From NCBI RefSeq assembly GCF_040958095.1, contig NC_091219.1, forward strand, positions 29,946,572 to 30,010,571: DNA of 64,000 bases. Direction: 5' to 3'. How positions within the stretch are numbered: the stretch's first letter is position 1; each line of letters starts with the position of its first letter. The notes under the pieces are model-generated. The model worked only from the letters and a program-made list of their open reading frames with translations, did not search any database and was not told where the DNA came from. The stretch comes from Procambarus clarkii (taxonomy: Eukaryota; Arthropoda; Malacostraca; Decapoda; Cambaridae). Below are positions 23,280 to 36,000 of the stretch, in pieces. A program made the position numbers and the translations under genes.

Positions 23280-24195
23280 TTAATAACATTACATTACAGC
23301 AGATTGATGAAGAAAAGCGCCTTAGAGTCAAAATTCACCATTCAATGAAAGTTACACAACAGGTAGGAACAGCAGTCAAAAAAGCTAACCAAACCTTTGG
23401 AATAATTAAGCGTACCTTTGACTTAAGGAAAAGAAGGTAGTGATTCAATTGTATAGACTTCTGGTGCTCCCCCATTTGGATTACTGTAGCCAAGCATGGA
23501 GACCTCACCTTCAGAAGGATATAGCTGCTCTGGAGAAAGTCCAAAACTCGGCAACAAAATAATTCCAGAGCTAAGTTAACTCTCTTATCAGGAACGGTTG
23601 AGGGCCACAGGGCTATAACAACACTGCAAAAGACAAGGCGGATCTCAATAAAACTTTTTAAATACTGAACAATTTGGAAGATGTTGATACGGACAATTTC
23701 TTCAAAAGGTCAGATATAACACCTGGTATGCGGACACGAGCGGACAGCACACTGGACACGTGATCTTGTGGTCCTGGGGTTCGATCCCGGGCGCCGGCGA
23801 GAAACGATGAGCAGTTTCTTTCACCCTATGCCCCTGTTATCTAGCATTAAATAGGTGCCTGGGAGTTAGTCAGCTGTCACGGGCTGCTTCCTGGGGGTGG
23901 AGGCCTAGTCGAGGACCGGGCCGCGGGGATTCTAAAGCCTCGAAATCAACTCAAGATAACACAAACAAGGAGCTATGGTTTTAAGCTCAACAAGCCACAA
24001 TAGGACTGAGAACAGATGACTTTTCACCCACAAGATTATAAACCCATGGAACCGACTACCCGCCTAAGCCATAAATACCAAAATTGTGTTAAGTTTTAAT
24101 ATCCACCTGAAAAGATCATATAGGCAAATGGGGGGACGTTCAACAAGCTACCGGCTTCCTGTCCTTGTCGAGGCCATTAGTGTTAGTGATCCTCA
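23280..24195 (+). mobile_element. LINE family E fragment with nested SINE
   Basis: The frame from 23300 reads RVKIHHSMKVTQQVGTAVKK, then LPHLDYCSQAWRPHLQKDIA and LEKVQNSATK, the typical RT C-terminal part of a non-LTR element. Stops are present. The frame is interrupted by a SINE at 23725-23965 and ends in a tail at about 24195. Confidence 0.75.
23725..23965 (+). mobile_element. SINE family 1
   Basis: A tRNA-like head with B-box GGTTCGATCCCGG, body TTTCTTTCACCCTATGCCCC and tail CTCAAGATAAC, as in the other family 1 copies. It is inserted in LINE E. Confidence 0.85.
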
Positions 24196-24786
24196 GGTAA
24201 ATTCAGGTAAAAATAGTTGGTTCTAAATTCATTCGTATTACAGGACTGCATTTTTCTAATGTGTGACCGCAACGCTGCACTGGGAATAAAATATTTAATT
24301 TTTAATTTTATTATATTTAAAATATTGCCAATTAATATTAATTTGAAAATGACCTGATTTATCTGATTTTGTTTAACTGAATAATATACAATTGGGGGTG
24401 AAGCACAAGCAGGAAAGGGAAGTAGCAAAGGAAGTGCAGAGAGCACGGAAAGTGCCAGGAAAACGTGGCGTGCAACAGAGCAGCACGTGGTGGGCGCGTT
24501 CTGGACACGTGCAGGTCACGAAGGTAAGCCCTTGGAAGTGGGGGGGGGGGGTTTTGCATGAGGGAGTAAAAAACGCAGCATAGGAGACGGGGGGAGCACA
24601 GGGGTGAGCAGACGCTATGAGGAGCACAAGGGCTTAGTGAGGGGCATGTATGGGACATAGGTGTGGGGAGCGTGTGCACTGGTTCATGCTAGGATCACCC
24701 AGTAGGGGCGGAGGAACACAGGAGGTGCATGGAGAGTTTGGAGCGTGCAGGGAAGGCACCTGCGTGAAAGAGCATTGAGACAACTC

Positions 24787-25590
24787 AAAATAAGTCTGCA
24801 TTAATGAGTTCCTTGCTAATTTTCAATTGTATTATGAATGTTACTGTATAATGATTAATGGAATATATGAAGAGTACAATAAATGCTAGAAATGAAAATG
24901 TGAAAATATCACAAATTAATGTAGGTTAAAAAAAAAGTGGATGATTAAAAAACATCATTCCTTGAATACTAAACTTATTTTTGTATTTAGAATGATACTT
25001 GACAAATTAGGACGTACAGTCTAGTCCTAATTTTTGTGTCCCATCCAAGGGCATGCCTGCTGATGCATACAGGGAGTGCCATACATACAGGGGGCCTGAC
25101 ATCTGAGTGGATAGCGCTTTGGATTCGTAGTCCTGAGGTTCCGGGTTCGATCCCCAGTGGAGGCGGAAACAAATAGGCAGTAAATAGGTACCTTGGAGTT
25201 AGACGGCCGCTTTCTGGGGGTGTGTAACAAAAAGGAGGCCTGGTTGAGGACCGGGCCACGGGGACGCTAAGCCCCAAAATCATCTCAGGATAACCTCAAG
25301 ATATGCTTGTGTCCCACACAAGATGTGGAAAACAATCAGGACTCTAGGCTATAAGGAGTCCTAATTCGTCAAGTATCATTCTAAATACAAAAATTAAGTT
25401 TAGTATTCGAGGAATGATGTATTTTAGTCATCCACCTCTTTTTTATCCTACCTTGATGTGTGCTATCTTATTTTAATTTCTAACAAATTAGTATTGCACT
25501 CTACATATTTACTATTATTCAGAATATTTATAATGATCAGAATCTTGAAAAAGAACAAGGAACTCGTTAATGCAGGCCGATTTAATTTTC
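24787..25590. repeat. Long imperfect inverted repeat (foldback) with nested SINE
   Basis: The left arm (about 24787-25035) is the reverse complement of the right arm (about 25345-25590). The inner part is the best conserved: TTTAGAATGATACTTGAC on the left pairs with GTCAAGTATCATTCTAAA on the right, and CTGCATTAATGAGTTCC pairs with GAACTCGTTAATGCAG near the outer ends. The arms are about 245 bp. The spacer holds a SINE at 25085-25305. I could not see a clear target duplication. Confidence 0.75.
25085..25305 (+). mobile_element. SINE family 1
   Basis: Head GGATTCGTAGTCCTGAGG with B-box GGTTCGATCCCC, and tail CATCTCAGGATAACCTCAAG. It lacks part of the body (TTTCTTTCACCCTGATGCCC), so it is an internally deleted copy. 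It sits in the spacer of the foldback repeat. Confidence 0.85.
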
Positions 25591-25910
25591 ACATCAGGTG
25601 ATATTTTTGTCTATTAACACCAAACTACAAAGGACCAAACTTCTAGTCTGAAGTTCAGATGTCTGGATAAATGTTACAGTATGTTGAAACTATTGTTCTG
25701 ATGCAGTTTTTAAACCATTGCACTGAACGATTCTTTTCTTTTTTTGTCATGAAGCAAGCAGTCCAATTTATTGCAACAAAAATTTTAAAGACACACTGCA
25801 CTATGTAATTATCTTTGTAAAATAACAAGCGATTCAATACAATATTTTATATAATTTTTACTAATACAAATGTAATGTTTTGGTTCTTTTTGTTCTTTGG
25901 AAAAGAATTA

Positions 25911-26190
25911 CCAGTCTCCATGGTGTAGTGGTAAGACGCTCACCTGGCGTTTTGCGAGCGCTGTCATGGGTTCGTATCCTGGCAGGGGAGCATTTAATGG
26001 GCGCCAATCCTTAACTGTAGCCTCTGTTTATCTCAACAGTAAAATGGGTACTTGGTTGTAAAAGATTCTCCGTGGGGGTCGTATTCCAGGGACCATAGGA
26101 TTAAGGACTTGCCCGAAACGCTATGCATACTAGTGGCTGTACAAGAATGTAGCAACTCTTGTATATCTCTCTCCAAAAAATAAAATATAT
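25911..26190 (+). mobile_element. tRNA-derived SINE (family 2)
   Basis: The head TCTCCATGGTGTAGTGGTAA (A-box) and GGGTTCGTATCCTGGC (B-box) is followed by a body ending CTTGTATATCTCTC and an A-rich tail. It matches 45425-45725 over about 270 bp. The non-tRNA body and the shared tail argue against a working tRNA gene. Confidence 0.85.
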
Positions 26191-26214
26191 ATATAGGAGT
26201 AAAGATGAATGTGA

Positions 26215-26450
26215 CCTATTCTTTCCAGTAATACAGATGGTCAATATCCTCAGCCTAAGATTCAATCCCTGGGCAGAACAAACAATTTGGCACATTTCCT
26301 TTCACCTGATACCTCTTTATCTTGCAGTAAAATAGGTACCATGAAGATAAACAATAGCATGTTGTGGGTCGTTTCCAGAGAAAGGTCAGTAGCTGGCCTA
26401 GGTGGACCTTGGTAACACCAAGGCCAACTTCCAACCCCTTCCCTATCACC
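26215..26450 (+). mobile_element. Degenerate tRNA-like SINE (family 3)
   Basis: A weak B-box-like GATTCAATCCCTGGG is followed by a body with AGTAAAATAGGTACC and GAAAGGTCAGTAG. The last string is shared with 33660-33880. This is an old copy. Confidence 0.5.
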
Positions 26451-26546
26451 AACATGAGTTATATACATGACTGAGTACATCCACACTAACATTTACAATA
26501 TATGGATAAGGATTATGAAATAAAAAATGTTGTCATAAATTTATAC

Positions 26547-26552
26547 TTTATT
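26547..26552 (-). terminator. Possible NDUFS7 polyadenylation signal
   Basis: A canonical AATAAA on the minus strand, about 290 nt beyond the NDUFS7 stop codon. Several AT-rich alternatives exist nearby, so the choice is tentative. Confidence 0.35.
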
Positions 26553-26842
26553 TACATCATATTCTGTGTTGCCATTAACATGAAAGATTTCAGAAATGCT
26601 TTAACTTTAATATGTACAGGGCAGAAAAATCACACTGCATTAAAGCCATAGAAAGATACATAAGTTCCCGTTATTCGTAAACTGTACCTTATCTTACTAT
26701 TAAACGGCTTTCAGATCAGTAGCAATGATTGTAATAAATATATTCTTATAATGCAAATTACATGACATGCAAACATTTTCTGAATATCTTATTCCAAAAC
26801 TAAACTGCTTAAAAATAAAATATAAGAAAGCCTAATCACAAA

Positions 26843-27064
26843 TTATTTCCTGTACCACATCTGGAGTGTCTTCATTTTCTTTACTTTGCGTTGGAGTTGC
26901 AGGAGTGAATAGAGCAGAGCCTCGGCTGTGGGTGGGCAACCTGGCACATAAAGGTCCACTGGAATTATGCGATCACAACCCCGGACCACCGAGTAGGAGT
27001 AGTGGTAATATCCACCCCCATTTGCACATGACCCCATAGAAATGACCCATCTTGGTTCAGGCAT
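26843..27064 (-). CDS. NDUFS7: NDUFS7 exon 4 (last)
   Basis: It starts in phase 0 after a TTTTTTCCAG acceptor with [20 protein letters not shown], contains [20 protein letters not shown] and ends KTLQMWYRK followed by a stop. It carries the N2 ligands Cys147 and Cys177. Confidence 0.97.
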   Translation of the reverse strand: MPEPRWVISMGSCANGGGYYHYSYSVVRGCDRIIPVDLYVPGCPPTAEALLYSLLQLQRKVKKMKTLQMWYRK

Positions 27065-30000
27065 CTGGAAAAAAACAACAACAATCATAGCAACACTATA
27101 GCCTCCTAGAATTAATATGAAATTACAACTACAATAGTAAAAAAATCTGTGATCAATATAAGAATGAATGGCAAACATATTTTTCTATTTTCAAAAGTTT
27201 TATTTTTCAGTACTAAGCCATTAAATGGCTGAGCAAAACAAAAGTGTTCCACCTATCTCAAGCTTTTTCAGTGCTAGAAAAATATTTGTTTTTGTAGAAT
27301 TTTAGGCCATGAATATTTACACAGACAAATACAAAGTTATCTGTAAATATCTATAGCCTTCCTTCACTATCATATTCTGTGTTGCCATCATGTTCTGTAT
27401 TACCTCATTCATTCTCTCTCTGGGTTGAAGCTTACCCACCCTGTGAAAATAGGAAATGGAGGTAATGATAATGAATACAAAAGGGTACAAACTTTAGGAG
27501 TAACTGGAATATGTCAATCTTGATGTATGCAGATGATACAATACATTTAGCAGTGATACAGATTTATAGAGACTAGTTGAATACTGTATTCATGTGTTTT
27601 GATAAGCTTTCCAAGCAGAGAAGATTAAAACAAAGAATTGTGTGCAAAATAAATGTAAATGGAAAACGGGATAATCAATTTAAATAACAGGGCTGTGATT
27701 GATAAAAAATTTGTTCAAAGATTGGGGTAAATAAGAGAAGAAAGACTATTGCAATAAAAGCCCTGGTTAGAAAACACATGACAGGATGAGATGCAACTTA
27801 TATACTGCACACAGTAATGGTACTGGCATAGTGTTTACCATATGGAAGGAAAACAATTGTGTGATATGAATGTGAAAAATCAAGACTGGGAAAAAAAGAA
27901 TGGACACACTGAAAAGCATAACTGGCATTAGAAGAAGTGTGAGAAATGAAAATGCCATTGTAAGATGTGTAGTGCAAAATGTTTAATAAATGAGCAAGGC
28001 TGAGGAGTGTCCCGAGATATTTTGGAATATTTAATGAATTGATTATAAGAGTGAATGCAAATTAATTTAAAAGTAGGTAGAGGGAGGATGACCGAGATGA
28101 CAGACTGACATGGTATGTGCACAAGAGGAAAATGAACATGAATGAAGTGCTGTATATGAATAAAGGACAATATTGGATGGCAGTAAGGGAATAACTGCAC
28201 TTGTACGTAATTTAACAACTCATAAGAAACAATATAACACTGGTATTATGAAATGGAAAGGTGCTGCTGTGGATGTACACCCTTACAAAATGTTAGCACA
28301 TTACCCAGAAAATTTTCACACTCAATCCCTAGTTCCTCTTGCAATCATTCACCATATCCACCCATCCTCTCCTACTGTCAAATTTACTAAAATACTCTCT
28401 TGGTAATCTATTCAACATGACCAAACTATTTGATGGTATATAGTGCAAAATATATAATGATTGGATGCTATTTTTTGACTTATGAATCTTTTATAATTTG
28501 CTCTTCATTTTTGTTTAACTAGGTAGGTGCATCTCTAGACTATTAAACTAGAAAATGGTAACACCTATGAAAATATAGTATAGCTTTAATTCACCTAGTG
28601 ATAAATGGACAAATGACTTAAATGGTCATTTAAGTTATTATCATGTATAAATTAGTTAGCAGGTACTGTCAACATAAAACTTATTCCCTTCCCTCAATTT
28701 CCCTGACTATAGTCATATTGCAAAAAAATTTAACTAATTCTAGCAGGATAAAAAACTAACATTGACTCAATAATTGATTTGAAAGCTAAATCATGCTAAA
28801 TAGTTCTTCTAAACTTAGAGGATCTTCACCTCATTTTGCACAAGGCCAATTCATTGCTACTTGGTTGATCATTTCTTGCCAAGAGGTGGAGGCACAACTA
28901 CATAAACGATCTTCCAGAAGGAATACAGAATTATATGAACATGTTTGCGGATGATGCTAAAATACTGGGGAAGACAGGAGACGCAGACAATTGTAATGCA
29001 CTTCAAACTGATCTACTGTAGATAAATAAGTGCTTGGAGCATCAAGTGGCAAATGGAATTCAATGTGAATAAATGTCATGTTATGGAATTGTGGAATCTG
29101 AGAAAATAGACCACACACAACTTACAAATTACGTGGAAAGGAATTACAGAACTCTAATAAAGAATGAGACCTTGGGGTGTCTTTGGATAGTAAGCTGTCG
29201 TCAGAGGAAAACAAAGAACATTGCGAGAGGAGGATATGTGTGGCTTTCTAACTTCAGACTTGCTTTTAATGATATGAATGGTGAAATACTAAAGAATCTG
29301 TTAATGATTTGTGAGACCAAATTGGAATATGCAGCAGTTGCATGGTGCCTAAATATCAAACAAAAACTGGAAAAGGTGCAACGACATGATTCAAAATGGC
29401 TTCCAGAACTGAAAAAAAAGAGTTACGAGGAGAAACTAGAGGCGTTAAACATGCCAAAACTAGAAGATAGAAGAAAAAGTGATATGATCACCACTTACAA
29501 AATACTAACAGGAATTGACCAAATTGACAAAAAGGTTATTCCTGAAACCAGCAACTTCACGAACAAGAGGACACAGATTCAAGCTAAGGAAACAAAGGTG
29601 CCGAAAAAAAAGTAGAAAGTTTCTTTTTGCAAACAGTGGTATACAGTTGGAAAAAGCTATGTAAGAAGGTGGTGGAGGCCAAAATTGTCTATCTTGAGAT
29701 GATTTCGGGCTTTTTAGTGTCCCCCGCGGCCCGGTCCTCGACCAGGCCTACACCCCCAGGAAGCAGCCCGTGACAGTTGACTAACACCCAGGTACCTATT
29801 TACTGCTAGGTAACAGGGGCATAGGGTGAAAGAAACTCTGCCCATTGTTTCTCGCCGGCGCCTGGGATTGAACCCAGGACCACAGGATCACAACATGCTG
29901 TCCGCTCGGCCGACCGGCTCCCTGTAGGTTTAAAGCATCATACAACAAAGAGCACTAAGAAGATGGGACACCACGAGCGTAGCTCTCATCCTGTAACTAC

Positions 30001-33000
30001 ACTTAGGTTACAGGATGAGAGCTATAACTACACTTACCACAATTGTAGAAGTACACATAGGTGCCAAACTAAGTTTGCTCAAGTCAAATCAAATCAAATG
30101 TTTATTCAGGTAAATGTACATACATAGAGGATTAGTTATGAACATAATGTTGGATTTATAGATAGAGCTAGTACATACAATACCTAAATCCACTAGTACA
30201 CACAGCATTTCAGGCAAGGTGAGGTGGGGAAAAAAACACTTAGGCTAAAACTTAATAGTAATTGAGCTTAAAGTATAAATTGCTTTGAAAGAAAAAAATA
30301 AGATAAAAAAGGGGGGAACATAGTAGAAAATAGCCAATATACAAGTTGGTCAACAAACAGCATTTTTAAAAATTATAAGACATGGGTTGACATTTAGGGG
30401 TAAGGTAGGTTACATGGAGTTACAAGTGTCTTTTATTGTCTTCTTTGAGGCATATGGGTCCTCACAAATTCAACCAGAGATGGTACCCCTTCCTCATTAC
30501 TAACTTCATAGCCTCACCCCATCCTCCCCCACACACACTATTATCTAAACATTACTCTTGAGAGCATAAAGTAGAATCAAGGAATTTTATTTATACAGTA
30601 CTTCAACATCAAAAATGTCACTGGAAATAAAGCTCAGAAAAGATCACAAACCTGATCATAGACTTTTCTTAAGGCTGGAGCCATCTTGTTCGTGACGGTT
30701 CCTGCCACAATTATAACATCTGCCTGACGGGGAGATGCTCGAAAAACAATTCCAAAACGATCTATATCATAACGGGCAGCTGCACACTGCATCATCTCCA
30801 CTGCACAACATGCCAAACCAAAAGTCAGTGGCCACAATGAACCCTAAAAAAAATTAACAAATTAATAATATAAAATACATATGCAAGTACAGTACTGTAC
30901 TGTAGGACTTTGGTAATTAACATGCCAGTAACACAAATCTCCAAGTATAATCAGAATGAATTCACATTTGAGTTTTTAACCCTTTTTATTACCATTTAAC
31001 CGAAATAAAAATTTGGGTTACTAAGATTTCTGCCAAGCAGGAATTCAAACAAATTTGAATTACAGTAGTTCACTTGACTTCTCAAATTGAATAGAAATGC
31101 AGGTTATTAAGATTTCTGCCAAGTGAAAACCTGAATAAATTTGAATTTGTTAACTTTTTAGACATTCCTGGTAAAATATTCTAACTCAAATGTCTAGTTA
31201 ACTTGAATAGAGGTGGGCCCCATATAATCTGGATTACCAAGCATAAACAGTAAGAATACAATACTGTAATAATAAAACTAAGGATCACATATTGTTTACT
31301 TCAGGTGATGTATCCTACTCCAATATGCCAGCATATTTCATACTAAACAATATTAGAACATTTTATGAAAAATGCAAATGTACCCCCTCCTCTACATTAT
31401 CAGTCTATATGCCAGGTACCTGGTACTGTAGTTTTACTGTACATATACTGTATAATAAGGTCATTCAGTAGTCTTCCTACAATTATTCAAATCATGGATA
31501 ATTATTTGGGGGGAAGGAGGGTATGATAAAAGGTAATTTTAAAATTAAGTAAAATACATAAACATTTAAGGTGCAAAAAATTGTATTTAAACTATTCTTA
31601 CAGTATACAGTATAAGAAAACAATTCTTCACTTAGCTTGGTTGAGCTACAAGTGCTATTTTGTTATTCTATAAGGCCAGAATAATTATACTCAATCCATT
31701 CAAGTGCTACAAAAACAAGGAAGTTGGGGCCACCCCGCAGGTGAGGTTATGGTGGCATTCTCAGTAGTGCTACGACCGGCCACCTACCAAATGTGGCCTA
31801 GCATCTCGAGGGAAATAGTGGGTGTGAAATATGGGAAAAGGGGCCTAGTCTGGACCAAAATTTAATAAAGGGACAGTTCGAACAGGTGTAGATCATTAAG
31901 TGGGGCTATGACTATCAAATAATAGCCTAGTCAATGTAACAATCATCTGAAGATCTATTTATGTCATCCATGACATATCTATTTATGCTAAATCAGCCCA
32001 TCCAAAATATTTCATTACAAAAAATATAACTGAAAGAAATACAAAGTTTAACAGTGAAAGCCTGTGTGATTATAATTTGGTAAGCTCAATACAGTACTGT
32101 ATATGGAAGCAATTTACAGTATGCCGATGCTAACACCATGCTTCCTATCCTTCAACCAAGCTCTGATCCAACTGAGAAATCCAATCCAATCCCATGTGCC
32201 CCAACCTTCCTGATTAACCTCTTGAAGGGTACAATGTCAAAGGCTTTACTATGGTCTTGATATACAACAACATGACTTACTGCTGCCAACTGCCTCAAAT
32301 ACACTTGTGTAGAAGAATAGCAGATTTTTGAGACAAAATCCCCCTTGCAAAACACCAGCATTGAATGTAATGAAGGGGAAGGGTTTGCAATCTCCTACTA
32401 AGCGGGGTTTGTTTTGGGACGCTTATCTTTCTGTGTGCTTAACCCCAGTCGATGGCAGACGTGGAATACTCCCAAACACGGGGTTTCCTTAGGTCATTGC
32501 TCCCTGTGCCTCTCTGAGGGGGGCCAGGTTCTGGCTCGTGGTCCCCGGTAGACAGAACGCCACTGATTGAAGCCCCAGACTAATATAGCTAATATCGGTC
32601 TGATAGCTCCAGGAAGCCAAAAGGGCTCCCCACAGAAAACCATGTTTTTTTTTTATCAGGTCATGTGTGTCAAGATATTTTATTAAATTTGCTGTTTTAG
32701 CATCAAGGAACTTTTCCACCATCATCACCACACTTATCAAAGAGTGGTTCATAGCAAGGGTTCTGTCCCCCTTCTTGAATATTGGGACTACACTGGCTAT
32801 CTTGCAGCCAGTAAGGACTTCCCGTATTGACTGATTTAATGAATAAAAATTCTCATTAATGGATCACAGTTCCTCTCCACACTACATTCATTCTGCTAAA
32901 CACCCACTCTGGGCCTGCCAATTTGTTTTAATCTTTAAATTTGTGTTTGATTACCTGAGTAATGAAACAAAAATGTATATACCTGAGTATCACAATCTTT

Positions 33001-36000
33001 TTTTTTTGTCACCATCCCAGTAGAGTAAATTGCTTCTAAGTTGGGAAAGTAAGCTATGTCTTCACTGGTAAACACATGCAAAAGAGTTATTTAGAATATT
33101 GTTAATTTCATCTCATTATTTATCAATTGGCATGTACAATGTTTGTTTTCAGCTGTTTTCTCCACCACTTTGGTTTCAAAGCTGGAAAAAAATGTCGGTC
33201 GTGATTTTATATTTTTGGATACCCTAACTTCGATACTTTTTGCCATTTAATGTCACCTTTAAAATTTCCCTAAACATTTAATAGGTGGATCTCTATCTTC
33301 CATCATTTATACAGTACAGTATATGCCTTTCTTTTGTCCTATTGTTCTACTTCATTAACCATTTGGGGGATGTACTATCAAACTTAAGTGGTGTGATAAA
33401 GATATTGTCTTTCTTGTGGCTGTTTAACAATTCTTTGTTAATGGTGGTCAGATTAGTTTAAAATCCATTCCTCTTCTGAAATGTTTTGCTCATATCTGAC
33501 CCAATTTTACCAGTCTACTCGAGTTATATCACGTCTCAATTGGTCATACTATAGTTTAAATTGAGGAAATCTGGGACAATATTATCATCATTATTTCTAG
33601 CACATCTGTTCTATATATGTACTGTGATCCCAAATCTAATCTCCTGATGATCACTGTTTCCCAACATCCCAACTAGGGGTTTTGGTAGTACAGGTAGGTT
33701 CGTTTTTATCTATCGGGAATTCCAGGTATGAATCCCAGACAAATAGCTTAAGTGTGTTTCCTATCACCTAATGCTTTGTTCACCTAGCAGAAGACAGGTA
33801 TCCAGTTAATCAGCTTGTTGGGAAAGGTCAGTAGTTTAACCTTGGAAGGGACCACGTTGATATACTGTAATCCTAAAATATATTTACTGGTATATTTTAC
33901 CTCACTAGTGTTTACTGCAGACGAAATGTAAGTAATTATCAAAGGAAGGCACCAAACTGGGAAGGCTATGTAGCAGACAAAATGTAGTATAGCTTATGTT
34001 GCTGGAAAAATTGACAAATTTTTGGAGATGGAATGCAAGAACACAACATGCATGAGATAGGGAGGATGCAATCCATGTGACTAGCAAGATGGTCTCATAA
34101 TTCCTACCCAAGGAGTGCAGTCATCATCCATCATCAATCTCTTTCTCTCCTCCCTTTCTCTGGCAATTTATATCACATTTGAGCATATTATCTTCCCTTT
34201 CTCTATAAATTTATATCACATTTGAGCATATTATCCTCCCTTTCTCTGGCAATTTATATCACATTTGAGTATATTATCTATTAGATGAACTGAATGTGTT
34301 ACCAACCTTTCGACCCCAATTAATTAAGTCATCAAGTCTGGCCACTGCATATTCTGCTGCATTGGAGGTATTCTGGAAAGGCGAGTAGGGCTTGTACTTG
34401 ACAGGAGCAGGGCTAGATGCAGCAGGAGCACTCTGGTGTCGAGCAGAAACTACAACAGCTCCAGTCACAGCCCTTGCCAGTTGAGGAATACTTCCACGCC
34501 AAACTATACAGTGTTAACATTTGTTAATTTTTAGAACCATTTGTCTAAATTATATTAATACAAAATTCTCTAGTTTGGCACAATGAAACATAAGGAGCTC
34601 TTGTTTAACATTTTCATTATAAAACTAAAATGTACAGTAATGTATTAAGGACTTATACATAAATATAATTATGGACAGTAATTCATACATTATTCTAACA
34701 ACCAATGACAATATGGAGACTTAATATTATGCTAGTCCACACAGGGGTTCATTACAGTTCCAGGTCAAGTGTAAAAATCAAGGCCTGAGTAAATACTAGT
34801 AACTAGATTCATAAATTAATATAGAATTATGGATCAAATGACTTGGTAATATAATACAAGTTGGCACACTGGATTGTATCAAACATTGATTGTGTGTTTA
34901 TGAATGAATTTGGATAGATATAAATGGGAGCTGCCTTGTATGGGCCAATAGGCCTCTGAAGTTTATTTTATTCTTATGTATTATTTTCTGGTGGTCCTCC
35001 TGTAGCTTCCCAAGCTTATGCACTGAGAAACTAAGCCTTAGGCCTCCACAGCAGGCCACTGAGGCCTATCCATTACCTAGCAAAAACCAGGATTAGATTT
35101 GGTTTGCACTATGAGGTGAAAGGAAACCTAGGGATCAGAAATCAATCCAAAACCAGAGTAAAACCCACCAGAAAGTAAAAGTTTAACAAAAGTTACTTTT
35201 ATAATTAAAAACTTATCCTCCAGGAAACAAAGCAAATAACTGTGATGCACCTGCCACGAGATGCAGCCCAGGATCCCAACTGCTTTTTGTCTGTTGAGGC
35301 CCATAAAATTTTGCCATATCTAAGTGGGTTTTGCTTCCTTGTAACTTACATTCTACTGGGGCCCATTACTTTGTTTATTTTATTTTGTCCTTCAGAATTA
35401 TGTTTATGCTACCTACACTGAGTGTCCTAGCTTCTATTTCTTCATAGCCATGGGCCAGGGTCCCCTTCCCTAGGTCAGCTTGCATTTCCCTCTACCCCAC
35501 TAGTGATATCTGCACTGAGGAGATTTTTTTTTATCAATGAGTTTAACTCTTAAGTCAACTTGCTTCCAGGCAGTGTTTTTTTTTTTTTGTCCCTGTGGGG
35601 CCTGCTAATTTAAGAGACAATGTGGGGTCTGTTAATGTAAGAGACAATGGTGTCTTGTTTAGCATATTATTACTTTCCCTTCATTTTTTCCACTTAACAT
35701 TTGCCTACTGAATTTGGCCCAACTCCCGGAATGTGTTTGAACCTTGCATTTTAGGCTACATTTGTCTTGTGTGTTATCAGTTTGGCTGTAATGGCTTCCA
35801 CCTCTAATTTCATAAATGACACTGCTGTTTGCACTTTCAGGATGTGCTTTTAGTGCTTTGTCTCTGTCATTCTTGTTGAGTCTATCACTTAGCAAGAATT
35901 CAAGATTTCTTGAACTCTTTCTACCCCTCAGGTGTGCACCAATCTGCCCTCTCATGCAGCTGTCTTTCAGACTGTGGCCACTTATGTGACTAATTTTTGC

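Noticed and set aside
24359-24679. Pro/Cys/Leu-rich minus-strand open frames
   Set aside because: Low-complexity composition, no splice context and no family resemblance. Probably chance in G-rich sequence.
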